A DNA stretch of 64,000 nucleotides from Pseudomonas sp. GD03919 (lineage in GTDB: Bacteria; Pseudomonadota; Gammaproteobacteria; Pseudomonadales; Pseudomonadaceae). The notes beneath the pieces are model-generated. The model saw only the letters and a program-made list of their open reading frames with translations, was not told the DNA's origin and did not search any database. The position numbers and the translations under genes were made by a program. The stretch covers positions 4,154,001-4,218,000 of the forward strand of contig NZ_CP104582.1 in the NCBI RefSeq assembly GCF_029814935.1, written 5' to 3'. Every line of letters begins with the position of its first letter. The first letter of the stretch is position 1. This document shows, one piece after another, positions 10,096 to 20,000 of the stretch.

Positions 10096-10821
10096 ATGCG
10101 CCTCTCCCGCTTCTTTATCGATGCACCGCTCTCCCTTGGCCAACACGAGCTGCCCGAGGCCCAGGCCCATTACATCGGCCGCGTGCTGCGCCATGCCGTG
10201 GGCGATGCCGTGCAGCTCTTCGATGGCAGCGGCCAGGAGTACCTCGGCGAGCTGATCGAGGTGGGCAAGAAGAGCGTGCGCGTCGAGCTGCGTGAAGCCT
10301 TTGCCGGCCTGAGCGAATCGCCGCTGCATATTCACCTCGGCCAGGGCCTGTCACGCGGCGAACGCATGGACTGGGCGATCCAGAAGGCCACCGAACTGGG
10401 GGCCAGCGAAATCACTCCGATCGTCTCGACACGCTGCGAGGTGCGCCTGAAAGACGAGCGCGCCGACAAGCGCATGGCGCATTGGCGTCAGGTGGCGATC
10501 AGCGCCTGCGAACAGTGCGGCCGCTCGGTACTGCCGGTGATCCATGCACCGCTGGAACTGGACGCCTGGTTGCAGCAGACCGAAGCCGAGCTGAAGCTGG
10601 TGCTGCACCCGGTCGCCGAGCCCTGGGTCGGCCATGCCCCGCCACGCGCCCTGGCTTTTTTGATCGGCCCGGAAGGTGGCCTGAGCGATGCCGAAGTCGA
10701 CCAGGCCACGAGCGCCGGCTTCCATCCTGCCCGCCTGGGCCCACGCGTTCTGCGCACGGAAACGGCACCCGTGGTGGCGCTGACTGTCGCTCAACAGCTC
10801 TGGGGCGACCTCCAGGCATAA
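10096..10821 (+). CDS. rsmE: 16S rRNA (uracil(1498)-N3)-methyltransferase
   Basis: SPOUT-type methyltransferase that puts a methyl group on N3 of U1498 of 16S rRNA in the 30S subunit, using SAM. The 241 residues show an N-terminal PUA-like part (about 1-72) and the knotted SAM-binding region IGPEGGLSDAE (190-200) with LGPRVLRTETA (214-224), both diagnostic for RsmE. Start MRLSRFFIDAPL is standard for Pseudomonas. The ATG lies a few bases after AAGGTGGG. It follows bioA in the same direction, as in P. aeruginosa. Confidence 0.96.
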   Translation: MRLSRFFIDAPLSLGQHELPEAQAHYIGRVLRHAVGDAVQLFDGSGQEYLGELIEVGKKSVRVELREAFAGLSESPLHIHLGQGLSRGERMDWAIQKATELGASEITPIVSTRCEVRLKDERADKRMAHWRQVAISACEQCGRSVLPVIHAPLELDAWLQQTEAELKLVLHPVAEPWVGHAPPRALAFLIGPEGGLSDAEVDQATSAGFHPARLGPRVLRTETAPVVALTVAQQLWGDLQA

Positions 10822-10932
10822 GAATGTCGCTTGGACGTAACAAATTGTGACCTCAAGAGATTGCAAGACCAGCAGTGTTTGTCATGCTCTGCGCGCCGCA
10901 CGCGCGACCCGCTCACCAGCGAAGTGCGCACG

Positions 10933-10991
10933 GCCGAGGCCGACGCCCTTTAGCGTCGGTTCTCTTCCAATAACAAACAACGGGCCTCGGC
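10933..10991 (+). promoter_or_regulatory. Structured leader of the AGCS symporter gene
   Basis: GCCGAGGCC (10933-10941) is the exact inverted copy of GGCCTCGGC (10983-10991). Nested inside, CCGACGC (10940-10946) pairs with GCGTCGG (10953-10959) around a six-base loop and is followed by TTCTCTTCC. The outer and inner 5' arms overlap by two bases, so the two helices compete at their edge. This could be a regulatory leader or simply a stable hairpin. It does not match the glycine riboswitch. Confidence 0.45.
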
Positions 10992-11028
10992 ACCGCTCAA
11001 AAGGCGACCGCATGCCTAGGAGCATTGC

Positions 11029-12510
11029 ATGAACGAACTGGTCTCGACCCTAAACGGTCTGGTCTGGAGCCCGGCGCTGATCTATCTATGTCTCGGCGTT
11101 GGTCTCTACTTCTCCCTCCGCGGACGCTTCCTCCAAGTTCGCCACTTCAACGAAATGATTCGCCTGATGTTCACCGGCAAGACCGATGAACATGGCATCA
11201 CCTCCTTCCAGGCGCTGACCATGACCCTCGCCGGTCGCGTCGGTACCGGCAACATCGCCGGTGTGGCCACCGCGATCACCTTCGGTGGTCCGGGTGCCGT
11301 GTTCTGGATGTGGATGGTGGCCTTCCTCGGCGCCAGCTCGGCATTCGTCGAATCCACCCTCGGTCAGGTGTACAAGGAAAAGCTCAACGGTGAATACCGC
11401 GGCGGCCCGGCCTTCTACATCGAGAAGGGCCTGGGTCTGAAGTGGTACGCCTGGCTGTTCGCCGTGGTCACCGTGTTCGCCTGCGGCCTGCTGCTGCCGG
11501 GCGTACAGGCCAACTCCATCGCCTCCAGCGTGAACACCGCCTTCGGTATCGATCCGAACGTGACGGCTGCCGTGCTGGCCGTACTGATCGGTCTGATCAT
11601 CTTCGGCGGCGTCAAGCGTATCGCCCACTTCACCCAGGTAGTCGTGCCGTTCATGGCGCTGGGCTACATCCTGGTGGCGCTGGTGATCATCCTGCTGAAC
11701 ATCAGCCAACTGCCGGACGTCATCGCTCTGATCTTCAAGAGCGCCTTCGGCCTTGAAGCTGGCTTCGGCGCGATCGTCGGCATGGCCATCCAGTGGGGCG
11801 TCAAGCGTGGCGTGTACTCCAACGAAGCCGGCCAGGGCACTGGCCCGCACGCCTCGTCCGCCGCTGCTGTCAGCCACCCGGCCAAGCAAGGCCTGGTACA
11901 GGGCTTCTCGGTTTACGTCGACACCCTGTTCGTCTGCTCCGCCACAGCGTTCATGCTGCTGATCACCGGTCAGTACAACGTCCAGGCGCCTGATGGCAGC
12001 GCGATCTTCACCGGCATTGCCGGCGTCGCCGCAGGCCCGGGCTACGTTCAGACCGCAATGGAGAACATGATGCCCGGCTTCGGCAACGCCTTCGTCGCCA
12101 TTGCCCTGTTCTTCTTCGCCTTCACCACCATCCTGGCGTACTACTACATCGCCGAAACCAACATTGCCTACATCAACCGCAAGGTGAATCGCCCCATTCT
12201 CACCCTGCTGCTGAAGTTCGGCATCATCGCGGCGACCGTCTACGGCACCGTGCACACTGCCACCTTCGCCTGGGATATGGGTGACCTTGGTGTGGGCCTG
12301 ATGGCCTGGCTGAACATCATCGCCATCCTGCTCATGCACAAGGTCGCCTACAAGTGCCTAAAGGACTACGAGCAGCAGCAGGACGAAGGCAAGGATCCGG
12401 TCTTCCACCCGGAGAAGCTCGGCATCAAGAATGCCGACTACTGGAGCGGCCATACCTCCGAAGACAACCTGTCTGCAGAGAAGGCCGAAGCGCAGCAACC
12501 GCAGCGCTGA
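11029..12510 (+). CDS. Alanine/glycine:cation symporter (AGCS family)
   Basis: Inner-membrane sodium-coupled importer for alanine or glycine. The 493-residue product has about ten to eleven hydrophobic segments. The family signature FQALTMTLAGRVGTGNIAGV lies near 63-82, followed by GGPGAVFWMW; GVYSNEAGQGTGPHAS (about 261-276) is the second conserved AGCS motif. The C-terminal 50 residues are charged and cytoplasmic. The ATG at 11029 has AGGAG 8 bases upstream, and a seven-codon frame (11012-11032) overlaps it. A terminator follows at 12530. The gene is not at this place in P. aeruginosa as I recall it, so it may be a lineage-specific insertion between rsmE and chpC. Confidence 0.92.
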   Translation: MNELVSTLNGLVWSPALIYLCLGVGLYFSLRGRFLQVRHFNEMIRLMFTGKTDEHGITSFQALTMTLAGRVGTGNIAGVATAITFGGPGAVFWMWMVAFLGASSAFVESTLGQVYKEKLNGEYRGGPAFYIEKGLGLKWYAWLFAVVTVFACGLLLPGVQANSIASSVNTAFGIDPNVTAAVLAVLIGLIIFGGVKRIAHFTQVVVPFMALGYILVALVIILLNISQLPDVIALIFKSAFGLEAGFGAIVGMAIQWGVKRGVYSNEAGQGTGPHASSAAAVSHPAKQGLVQGFSVYVDTLFVCSATAFMLLITGQYNVQAPDGSAIFTGIAGVAAGPGYVQTAMENMMPGFGNAFVAIALFFFAFTTILAYYYIAETNIAYINRKVNRPILTLLLKFGIIAATVYGTVHTATFAWDMGDLGVGLMAWLNIIAILLMHKVAYKCLKDYEQQQDEGKDPVFHPEKLGIKNADYWSGHTSEDNLSAEKAEAQQPQR

Positions 12511-12529
12511 TCAGCTCACCGCAGTAACG

Positions 12530-12558
12530 AAAAAGCCCCGGCACTGCCGGGGCTTTTT
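12530..12558. terminator. Rho-independent terminator, usable on both strands
   Basis: AAAAAGCCCCGGC (from 12530) and GCCGGGGCTTTTT (to 12558) form a GC-rich stem with T tracts on either strand. It separates the symporter gene (+) from the convergent chpC (-). Confidence 0.95.
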
Positions 12559-12588
12559 CATGGGCGCTCGTCTGAGCGCCTGGTCACT

Positions 12589-13059
12589 TCAGATCAGGCC
12601 GGCATCGGCGAGCAGTTGTTCCAGCGCCGCCAGATCCGGAATACGCACCACGTCGTCACCAACGCGCGCTGCGCCCAGCTCCAGCGGCGCCAGTTCGACG
12701 TCGGCCGCCGGCAGATCGCTGCCAACCTTCAGCGAACGTGGAATGCCCTGCACCAGCAGGGCGATGAACTTGACCTTGGGCCGGCCACCGAGGGCGTTGA
12801 TCACCGCCACGCGGGCCCCGCTGGCGACCTGCGCCTGACCACCGCTGGCAGCCTCGAAGGAAAGCAGCGGCAAGCGCAGATCACGCCAGGCGATCTGGCC
12901 GAGAAACCACTCGGGCATGCCTTCGCTGACCTGCGGGGCGCGATAGGGAATCAGCTCGGCCACCGCCACGTTGGGCAGCAACAGGGTGCGGTCGGCCAGC
13001 GGCACCAGCAGGCCGGTCAGACCTTCGGTGCTGTTCTGGGTGGCGACGGCTTGGCTCAT
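12589..13059 (-). CDS. chpC: CheW-like protein ChpC of the Pil-Chp system
   Basis: Adaptor of the CheW family, 156 residues from the ATG at 13059 (MSQAVATQNSTEGLTGLLVP). Visible CheW features are the strand-rich core with NVAVAELIPYR, WRDLRLPLLSFE and the ending DDVVRIPDLAALEQLL. It should couple chemoreceptors to the ChpA kinase alongside PilI. A longer frame reaches 13185, but it overlaps the end of chpB and lacks CheW similarity upstream. It starts 10 bases after chpB and is the last gene of the minus-strand cluster; in P. aeruginosa chpD and chpE would follow, but here a terminator and an unrelated convergent gene do. Confidence 0.9.
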   Translation of the reverse strand: MSQAVATQNSTEGLTGLLVPLADRTLLLPNVAVAELIPYRAPQVSEGMPEWFLGQIAWRDLRLPLLSFEAASGGQAQVASGARVAVINALGGRPKVKFIALLVQGIPRSLKVGSDLPAADVELAPLELGAARVGDDVVRIPDLAALEQLLADAGLI

Positions 13060-13069
13060 TGAAACGTCC

Positions 13070-14089
13070 TCAACTGCAATGTTCGGCGAGGTGATTGACC
13101 AGGGCCACGGCCAGCTCTCGCGGGTCAGCGCTGAAACTGCTGTAGCCGCCCTCACGCAGGCTGTCAGGCATGCTCGGGCTGGCACAGCTGTCGGCGCGCT
13201 GGGTCCAGATCACGCCGCCCTGGCGTTTGACGTAAGCGGCGGCGGCGCTGCCATCGCTGCCCATGCCGCTGAACGCGATCACGCCGCACTGGGCACCGAA
13301 CTGCTGCGCCAGGTTGAGCATCATCTGGTCGATGGAGGGGCTGTACGGCTCAGGCCAGCCGCGCTCGGCAAGCTGCATCGCGCCGTCTTCGGCGAAACCC
13401 AGCTCGCGGGTGATCGGCGCCACCACCACCTCACCACAACGCACCGGGTCGCCATGACGCGCGGTATTCACGTGCCACTGGCTGTGGCGGCCGACTGCCT
13501 GCGGCAATGCCGCCTCGAAACTGGCGTCGATGTGCTGGGCATAGATGAAGCCGATCGGCAGACCACCCGGCAGGGCATCGAGGAACGCCTTGACCGCCGC
13601 CGGGCCGCCCAGCGAGGCGGCCAGCAACCATACCTGGCGCGCCGGCTCGCCAGCTTTCAACGGAGTATTGGCCAACGCCTGCGGCAGTTCCAGGCGCGCC
13701 GGACGCTGCGCCTCATCGAGCAATGCCTGGAGGCTCGGCCCGACCGCCTGGGTCGGGTCGCCAACCAGGCGCTTGAGCTTGCCGAACAGGCTGCGCTCCC
13801 AACGCGGATAGTTTTCCGAATGACGCTCTGGGGCGTGGCCCTCGCCGAACAGCACTGGGGCACTGGCGCGTTCCAGCAGGCTGTCGACCAGCGGCGAATC
13901 TTCCGACTGCGCCAGATCCACCAGCCACAGGTCGGTCTCGCAGGCTGCCAGTGCTTCCTCGTCGAGGCGCGCCGGGTCGCTGTTGAGGACCACCTGATAG
14001 CCGCCACCGGCCAAAGCCTGCTGCAGCACATGGCGCTGCAGCGATGTGTCGGCGATTACTGCGATACGCGCGGAGGATTTGTCTGTCAT
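13070..14089 (-). CDS. chpB: Protein-glutamate methylesterase ChpB
   Basis: CheB-type enzyme that removes methyl groups from chemoreceptor glutamates, here opposing PilK on PilJ. The product has 339 residues. The catalytic part shows the serine motif AASLGGPAAV, the histidine in YAQHIDASFE and the aspartate in FSGMGSDGSAAAAYVK. The N-terminal 100 residues resemble a degenerate receiver region (AVIADTS, LVDLAQ) lacking the usual acidic pair. The ATG at 14089 overlaps the chpA stop by four bases (ATGA), so the two are translationally coupled. Confidence 0.93.
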   Translation of the reverse strand: MTDKSSARIAVIADTSLQRHVLQQALAGGGYQVVLNSDPARLDEEALAACETDLWLVDLAQSEDSPLVDSLLERASAPVLFGEGHAPERHSENYPRWERSLFGKLKRLVGDPTQAVGPSLQALLDEAQRPARLELPQALANTPLKAGEPARQVWLLAASLGGPAAVKAFLDALPGGLPIGFIYAQHIDASFEAALPQAVGRHSQWHVNTARHGDPVRCGEVVVAPITRELGFAEDGAMQLAERGWPEPYSPSIDQMMLNLAQQFGAQCGVIAFSGMGSDGSAAAAYVKRQGGVIWTQRADSCASPSMPDSLREGGYSSFSADPRELAVALVNHLAEHCS

Positions 14090-17000
14090 GTCCGTTTGAC
14101 CCGGTGGCTATCGACCAACTGAGCAATGGTGTCGAGCAGCAAGGACTCCTGATAGGGCTTGCCGAGGTACTGGTTGACGCCAATGGCCATGGCCCGCTCG
14201 CGGTGCTTCTCGCCGGTACGCGAGGTGATCATGATGATCGGCAGGTCCTTCAGGCGCTCGTCGTGACGCACCAGGGTCGCCACTTCGAAACCGTCCATGC
14301 GCGGCATCTCGATGTCCAGCAGCATGATGTCGGGCTTGTGTTCCTGCAACTGGGCGATGGCGTCCACCCCGTCCTTGGCGGTGACTACGTTCATGCCGTT
14401 ACGCTCGAGCAGGCGGCTGGTGACCTTGCGCACGGTGACCGAGTCGTCCACCACCATGACCAGCGTCGGACGATCGACTTCCACTTCCTCGTTGGCAGCC
14501 GCCTGACGCGAAGCCAGGCGCGGCGTCAACTGGCTCTGCAGATGTGCATGCCGCACACGAATGGTTGCCAGCAGGTCGAGAATCACCACCACGCGACCGT
14601 CACCGAGGATGGTCGCACCGGAGATGCCGTGCACCCCGGCAAACTGCGGGCCCAGGCTCTTCACCACGATCTCGCGCGAACCGGCCAGGCTGTCCACCTG
14701 CACCGCCACGGCATGCTCGCTGGAGCGCACCAGGATCACCGGCAGCGGCAGGCTCTGGCCTACCAGCTTGGGCTGCTGACCGTTGTTCAGCAGGTCGCCC
14801 AGGTACTTCAGCTCGTAAGTCTGGCCGGCGTACTCGAAGCGCGGTGCATCGGGCGCGTAATAAGCCTCCAGCTCGAACGGCGAAACCCGCACGATACCTT
14901 CGATGGTGTTCAACGGAATGGCATACAGGTCTTCGCCGGAGTACACCATCAGCGCACGGTTGACCGACACGGTGAACGGCAGGCGGATGGTGAAGCGCGT
15001 GCCCTGGCCGAGGCTCGACTCGATGCTCATCGAGCCGCCCAGTTGCTTGACCTCCGAGTGCACCACATCCATGCCGACGCCACGCCCGGAAATCTGCGTG
15101 ACCTTCTCGGCCGTGGAGAAACCGGCTTCGAGGATGAACTGCAGCACCTCATGATCGCTGAGGTCGCTGTCGGCATCCATCAGGCCACGTTCGATGGCTT
15201 TACGGCGTACGGCATCCAGGCGAATACCTGCGCCGTCATCGTCCAGGGTCAGGACGATATCGGCCCCCTCACGCCCCAGGTTGAGGCGAATGGTGCCGGT
15301 ATCCGGCTTGCCGGCTGCGCGGCGTACCTCGGCCTGCTCGATGCCATGGTCGACGGCGTTGCGCAGCATGTGTTCCAGCGGCGCGACGATGCGCTCGAGC
15401 ACGGTGCGATCCATTTCCCCTTCGGCGTTGCCGACGACGAACTCGACCTGCTTGCCCAGCTCGCCGGCGACCTGACGCACGATGCGACGCAGGCGCGGCA
15501 CCAGACGGTCGAACGGCACCATGCGGGTGCGCATCAGACCTTCCTGCAGCTCGGTGTTGACCCGAGCCTGCTGCAACAGCAGGGTCTCGGCGTCACGGTT
15601 CTTCGCCGCCAGGGTTTCCTTCAGATCGAGCAAGTCGGAAGCCGATTCGAACAGCGCGCGCGACAGCTGCTGCAGTTGCGAATGGCGGTCCATTTCCAGC
15701 GGATCGAAGTCTTCGTAACCGGCGCGCTCGGCCTCGGCCTGATAGCGGCTGAGAATCTGCGCCTGGGTCTCGGTATCGAGACGGCGCAACTGATCACGAA
15801 CGCGGTCGATGGTCGCTTCCATCTCGCTCAGGGTGAAGCTCACGTCGCTGACCTGCTGTTCGACACGGCCGCGGAAGATCGAGGTCTCACCCGCCAGGTT
15901 GACCAGCCCTTCGAGCAACTCGGCCGGCACCTTGACCAGTTCCTGTGGTGCACGGCGCGCGGCGGCTTCCTGCGCAGCCTCCTGCGCACTCTGCACGAAC
16001 GGCAGCACCTTGCGCGCCTGAACCTGGCTCGGCACATCACTGGCGGCCACGATCGGGTTGAGCAACGGGGTGAGCGTATTGGCGCCAGGGTCGGCCTCGG
16101 AGACAGGCGCCGCTTCCTCCTGACCGGCGAGGCTGGCGCTCAAGCGCTGGCGCAGGAGGTCAAGCTCCTGCTGCAACCCTTCGAAGCCGGACTGCACGTC
16201 GAGGAACAGACTTTCCGGCCAGGGTGCTCCCTGTTGCAGCGCCTCGGTGAGGTGTTGCTCAAGGTCATGGCTCAGATCGCCCAGACGCCTCTGCCCGGCC
16301 AGACGCGCGCCGCCCTTGAGGGTATGCAGGATACGCTGCATTTCTTCGATGGCACTGACGTCATCACGCTGCGTCTCGAAGCGGCCAATGACCGCTTCCA
16401 TGGCTTCGAGCAGGTCGTCGCCCTCTTCGAGGAAGATATCGAGAATGTCGCTGTCGGCCTCTTCGGCTGCATCACTGTCGACCACGGCCTTGAGCTGTAC
16501 CGCCTGCGGTATGCTCAGTTGTTCGTTGGGGTTGGCCCGGAAGCGCTTGATGGTTTCGATCAGGGCAGTGCCTTGCGGCACGACACGCTGGCCGCGCACG
16601 GCATCGAGCATCTCGGCCAGACGGTCATGACAGGCCTGCAACAGACCGAACAACTCGGGACTGGCGCGCAGACGGCCAGCGCCGAGGTCTTCGTAAAGAA
16701 ACTCCAGCTCATGCGCCAGGTCGCCGATTTCACGGATTTCCGCCATGCGCGCACCACCCTTGAGGGTGTGCAGGTCACGCTGCAGGGCTTCCAGCTCGAT
16801 GCTGTTGTCGACATTGGCCATCCAGCGCTGCAGGGCGGCGCCGGCACTGTCGATGATGTCGAAACCTTCTTCGAGGAAGATTTCCACCAGCTCAGGGTCG
16901 CGCTCGTCGTGCCAGTTGGCCAGCGTCATGCTCTGCGGCTCGGGCAGCGTTTCGTCCACAGCCGGCAGGGCTTGCGGCAGTGGCGGCTCGACGCTCTCAA

Positions 17001-20000
17001 CAGTGGGCAACTGGGCTTCAGGCTCCGGGACTTCGTCGAACACGATCTCGTCTTCGACCAAGGCCAGTGGCGGCAGCTCGATACGCTCGACTTCAGGTTC
17101 GGGCAGCTCGCTGAGTGGACTCTCAGGCTCGGGCTCGACGTGAGCGAAGGCCGCCGAAAGACTGTGCGGCGCCCCACCATGGCGGAACTGACGGATTGCC
17201 AGAATCAGCTCATCGGCAGAAGCCAGCGTCTGCCGCGCCTGCAGTTGATCGAGCATCTGCGCCAGACGGTCATGGCTCTGCTGCAATAGAGCACCCAGGG
17301 CCGGGGAATGGCTGTAACGACGATCAACCAGCCCCTCATAGAGCGATTCCAGCTCGTGCCCCAGGTCGCCAATCGGACGAATCGCCGCCATGCGCGCGCC
17401 ACCCTTGAGGGTATGCAGGTCGCGTTGCAGCGCAGACAGCGGCAGGGTGTTGTCCGGCTCACCGAGCCAGCGCTCCAGCGCCTGCGCGGCGCTTTCCAGA
17501 ATATCCACGGCCTCTTCGAGGAAGATTTCCACCATTTCCTCATCGAGATCGGCGTCGGCCGCAGCCGATTCGTCTTCCGCTTGCGGCGCTTCGCCCGCGT
17601 CCTCGACGCTCTCCGCCTCGGCAAACGGCTCGACACTGTGCGGTTCGGCCAGGGCCTGCTCCGCCTCGGCAGTGGCTTGATCGAGTTCGATGATCTCCAT
17701 GCCCTCAGCGCCGGGCGTCAGCAAGGCCAGGGTATTGGGATCGATGGCTTCGCTGAGCAGATCACGCAGCGCCTGCACACGCTCGGGCTGCGGGCTGACC
17801 TGCAGGGCGGCGGCAACCTGATCCATCATGCCGATCAGGGCTTCATGGGCCTTTTCCGCTTCGTCGAAGAAGCGTTCGCTCACCGCCAGGCTGCCTTCCT
17901 CGACCGCGCCGTACAGGTCCAACAGGGCTTCGCACAGTTCGTCGACCTGCGGCAACTCGGCCATTTCGGCGCCACGGCCGAGGGTGGTGAGTTCCTCCAG
18001 CAGTGCGGACAGCTCCTGGCGCTCGGAGGGGTGTTCACGCCATTTGCGCAGCAGATCCTCGGCATCGAGCAGAATGTCCATGCCTTCGGCGAGGAAGATG
18101 CCAATCAGTTGCGGGTCGCGAGTCTCGCCGCTCTGCGCCTGACGCTCGTCTTCGGCGCTGGCCAGACGTTCCTGATGCAGCGCCTGGACGCGGGCCAGAA
18201 ACGCTTCGGCACCGGGGATCGGCGCCAGGGGTTGGCTCTCCAGATTGTCGAGACCGGCGCGGAACAGGCCCTCGGCACTGCTGAGCAGCTCGGCGGCGGA
18301 CAGGTCCACCTGAATCAGGTTGGTCTTGAATTCCTTGACCAGCTTTTCCAGCGGGGCGGCGATTTCCGCCACCGGCAGGATACCGGCCATGTAGGCGCTG
18401 CCCTTGAGGGTGTGCAAGGCGCGCTGCAGGTCGTCGGTCACCGGTTGCGGCAGCTCCTGCGCGCAGTCGGCGAGAAAGCCCACCAGGGTGTCCAGATGGG
18501 TTTCCGCTTCGTTGCGGAAAATCTCCAGCAGCTGCGGGTCGAGGGGCTCGCCATCGAGAAGCTCCTCCTCTTGGGATTCGCCATCGTGGAGCTCAGCCTC
18601 TGGAGGCTCGGCATCGATGACCTCGTCGACCAGGCTTTCACCTTCCCCGACGGCGGCGGTAGCCTCGGCAATGCCCGCGGGCTCAGCTACCTGCTCGGCG
18701 GCCGGGGCTTCAGATTTTGGGGGCGTCAGCCCCTTTGCCAGCGCATGCGCGGTAGCGGCCAACAGGTCGACGTCATCGCGTTGACGCTGCGCCTTGGCAG
18801 CGAATTCGTCGACCAGCGCCGGCATCAGCGCCACCACGTCGAGCACCACCTGTTGCACCGGCGCGCTCGGCTCGATGCTGCGATCCAGCACGCGGTTGAG
18901 CAGGTTCTCGATGGACCAGGCCAACTCGCCGATGATCAGCGCACGCACCATGCGACCGCTACCCTTGAGGGTATGGAAGGCGCGGCGAACTTCGATCAGC
19001 GCATCCTTGTTGTCCAGGTCGGCCTGCCACTGCGGCAGGTATTCGGCAATGGTTTCCAGCACCTCGCCGGCTTCTTCGATGAAGACTTCCAGTAGCTCTT
19101 CGTCCACCGGCTCTTCATCGGCAGGCGGCGGCAGCAGGCTCGGCGGCACATCGGCGGCAGGCGGGTTGATGGCCTGCACCGGGGCGGCCATCACATCGGC
19201 CATCGACAGCGGTTTCTCTACTGCCGGCGTCTCGACCTCGGGCGTGACTTCAGGGGCGCTGGGCAGTTCGACTTCCGGCAGTTCCAGATCCGCCAGCTCA
19301 AGCTCGTCCCACTGCGGCGTCTCGGCCTGCAGGTCCAGGCTCAGTTCTTCGAGCTCCAGCGCAGGTTCCTGCTCGGCATCGAGCAAGGGTGCGGCAACGA
19401 TCTCTTCGCTCTGTAGCGCGGGCAACTCTTCGAGTTCGTCCAGCTCGAAGGTGAACGTGTCAGCACTCTCGCTGGTAGCCGGCAACTCGGGCTCATCGTC
19501 CAGAGACGGCAAATCCACAACGATATCGTTGGCAGGCTCATCCGGTTCGAGAGCCAGCGGCTCGATCTCGGCCAGCGGCTCTTCGAGTTGTTCGTCCTCG
19601 GCGCTGAGCAGTTCGATTTCCTGCAGTGGGTCAGCCAGCGGTGCCAGGCTCTCTTCCTGCGATTCGACGCGGTCGAGAATCGAGGGTTTTTCCTTGAGCG
19701 GGTAACCCAGGGTCTCCAGGCTCTCCTCGGCGACATCGAGAATCAGATCGCCCTGAGTGCCATGATCTTCGGCCAGACGCTCGAGGTAGTACTCGACGCT
19801 GGTGATGGCATCGGCCAGGGTGTCCAGGCTCTGCCAGTTGGGCACGGCCTTGCGTGCCAGCAGTTGCTCCTGAATGTAGCGATTGCAGGCGTTGAGCAGG
19901 TCGGCTGCACGCTGCAGCGGAATCATCGCCAGGCCGCCACGGACCTGGGTCAGCAGGCCGGGCACGCGGGCCAGATGCTCGTGGTTCCACTGCGAGGCGA

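Noticed and set aside
10822..11028. Glycine riboswitch upstream of the alanine/glycine symporter
   Set aside because: The conserved glycine-aptamer core sequences are absent, and the hairpins have a different order.
10847..11032. 61-codon frame in the AGCS leader, overlapping the symporter start
   Set aside because: Starts at GTG without a ribosome binding sequence and has unlikely composition; only its last seven codons from ATG 11012 are kept as a possible upstream ORF.
14044..17289. 1081-codon plus-strand open frame across chpA
   Set aside because: It is antisense to chpA, which has clear domains; composition is explained by chpA codon use.
17308..19095. 595-codon plus-strand open frame across chpA
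   Set aside because: Also antisense to chpA, with no domain or ribosome binding site.
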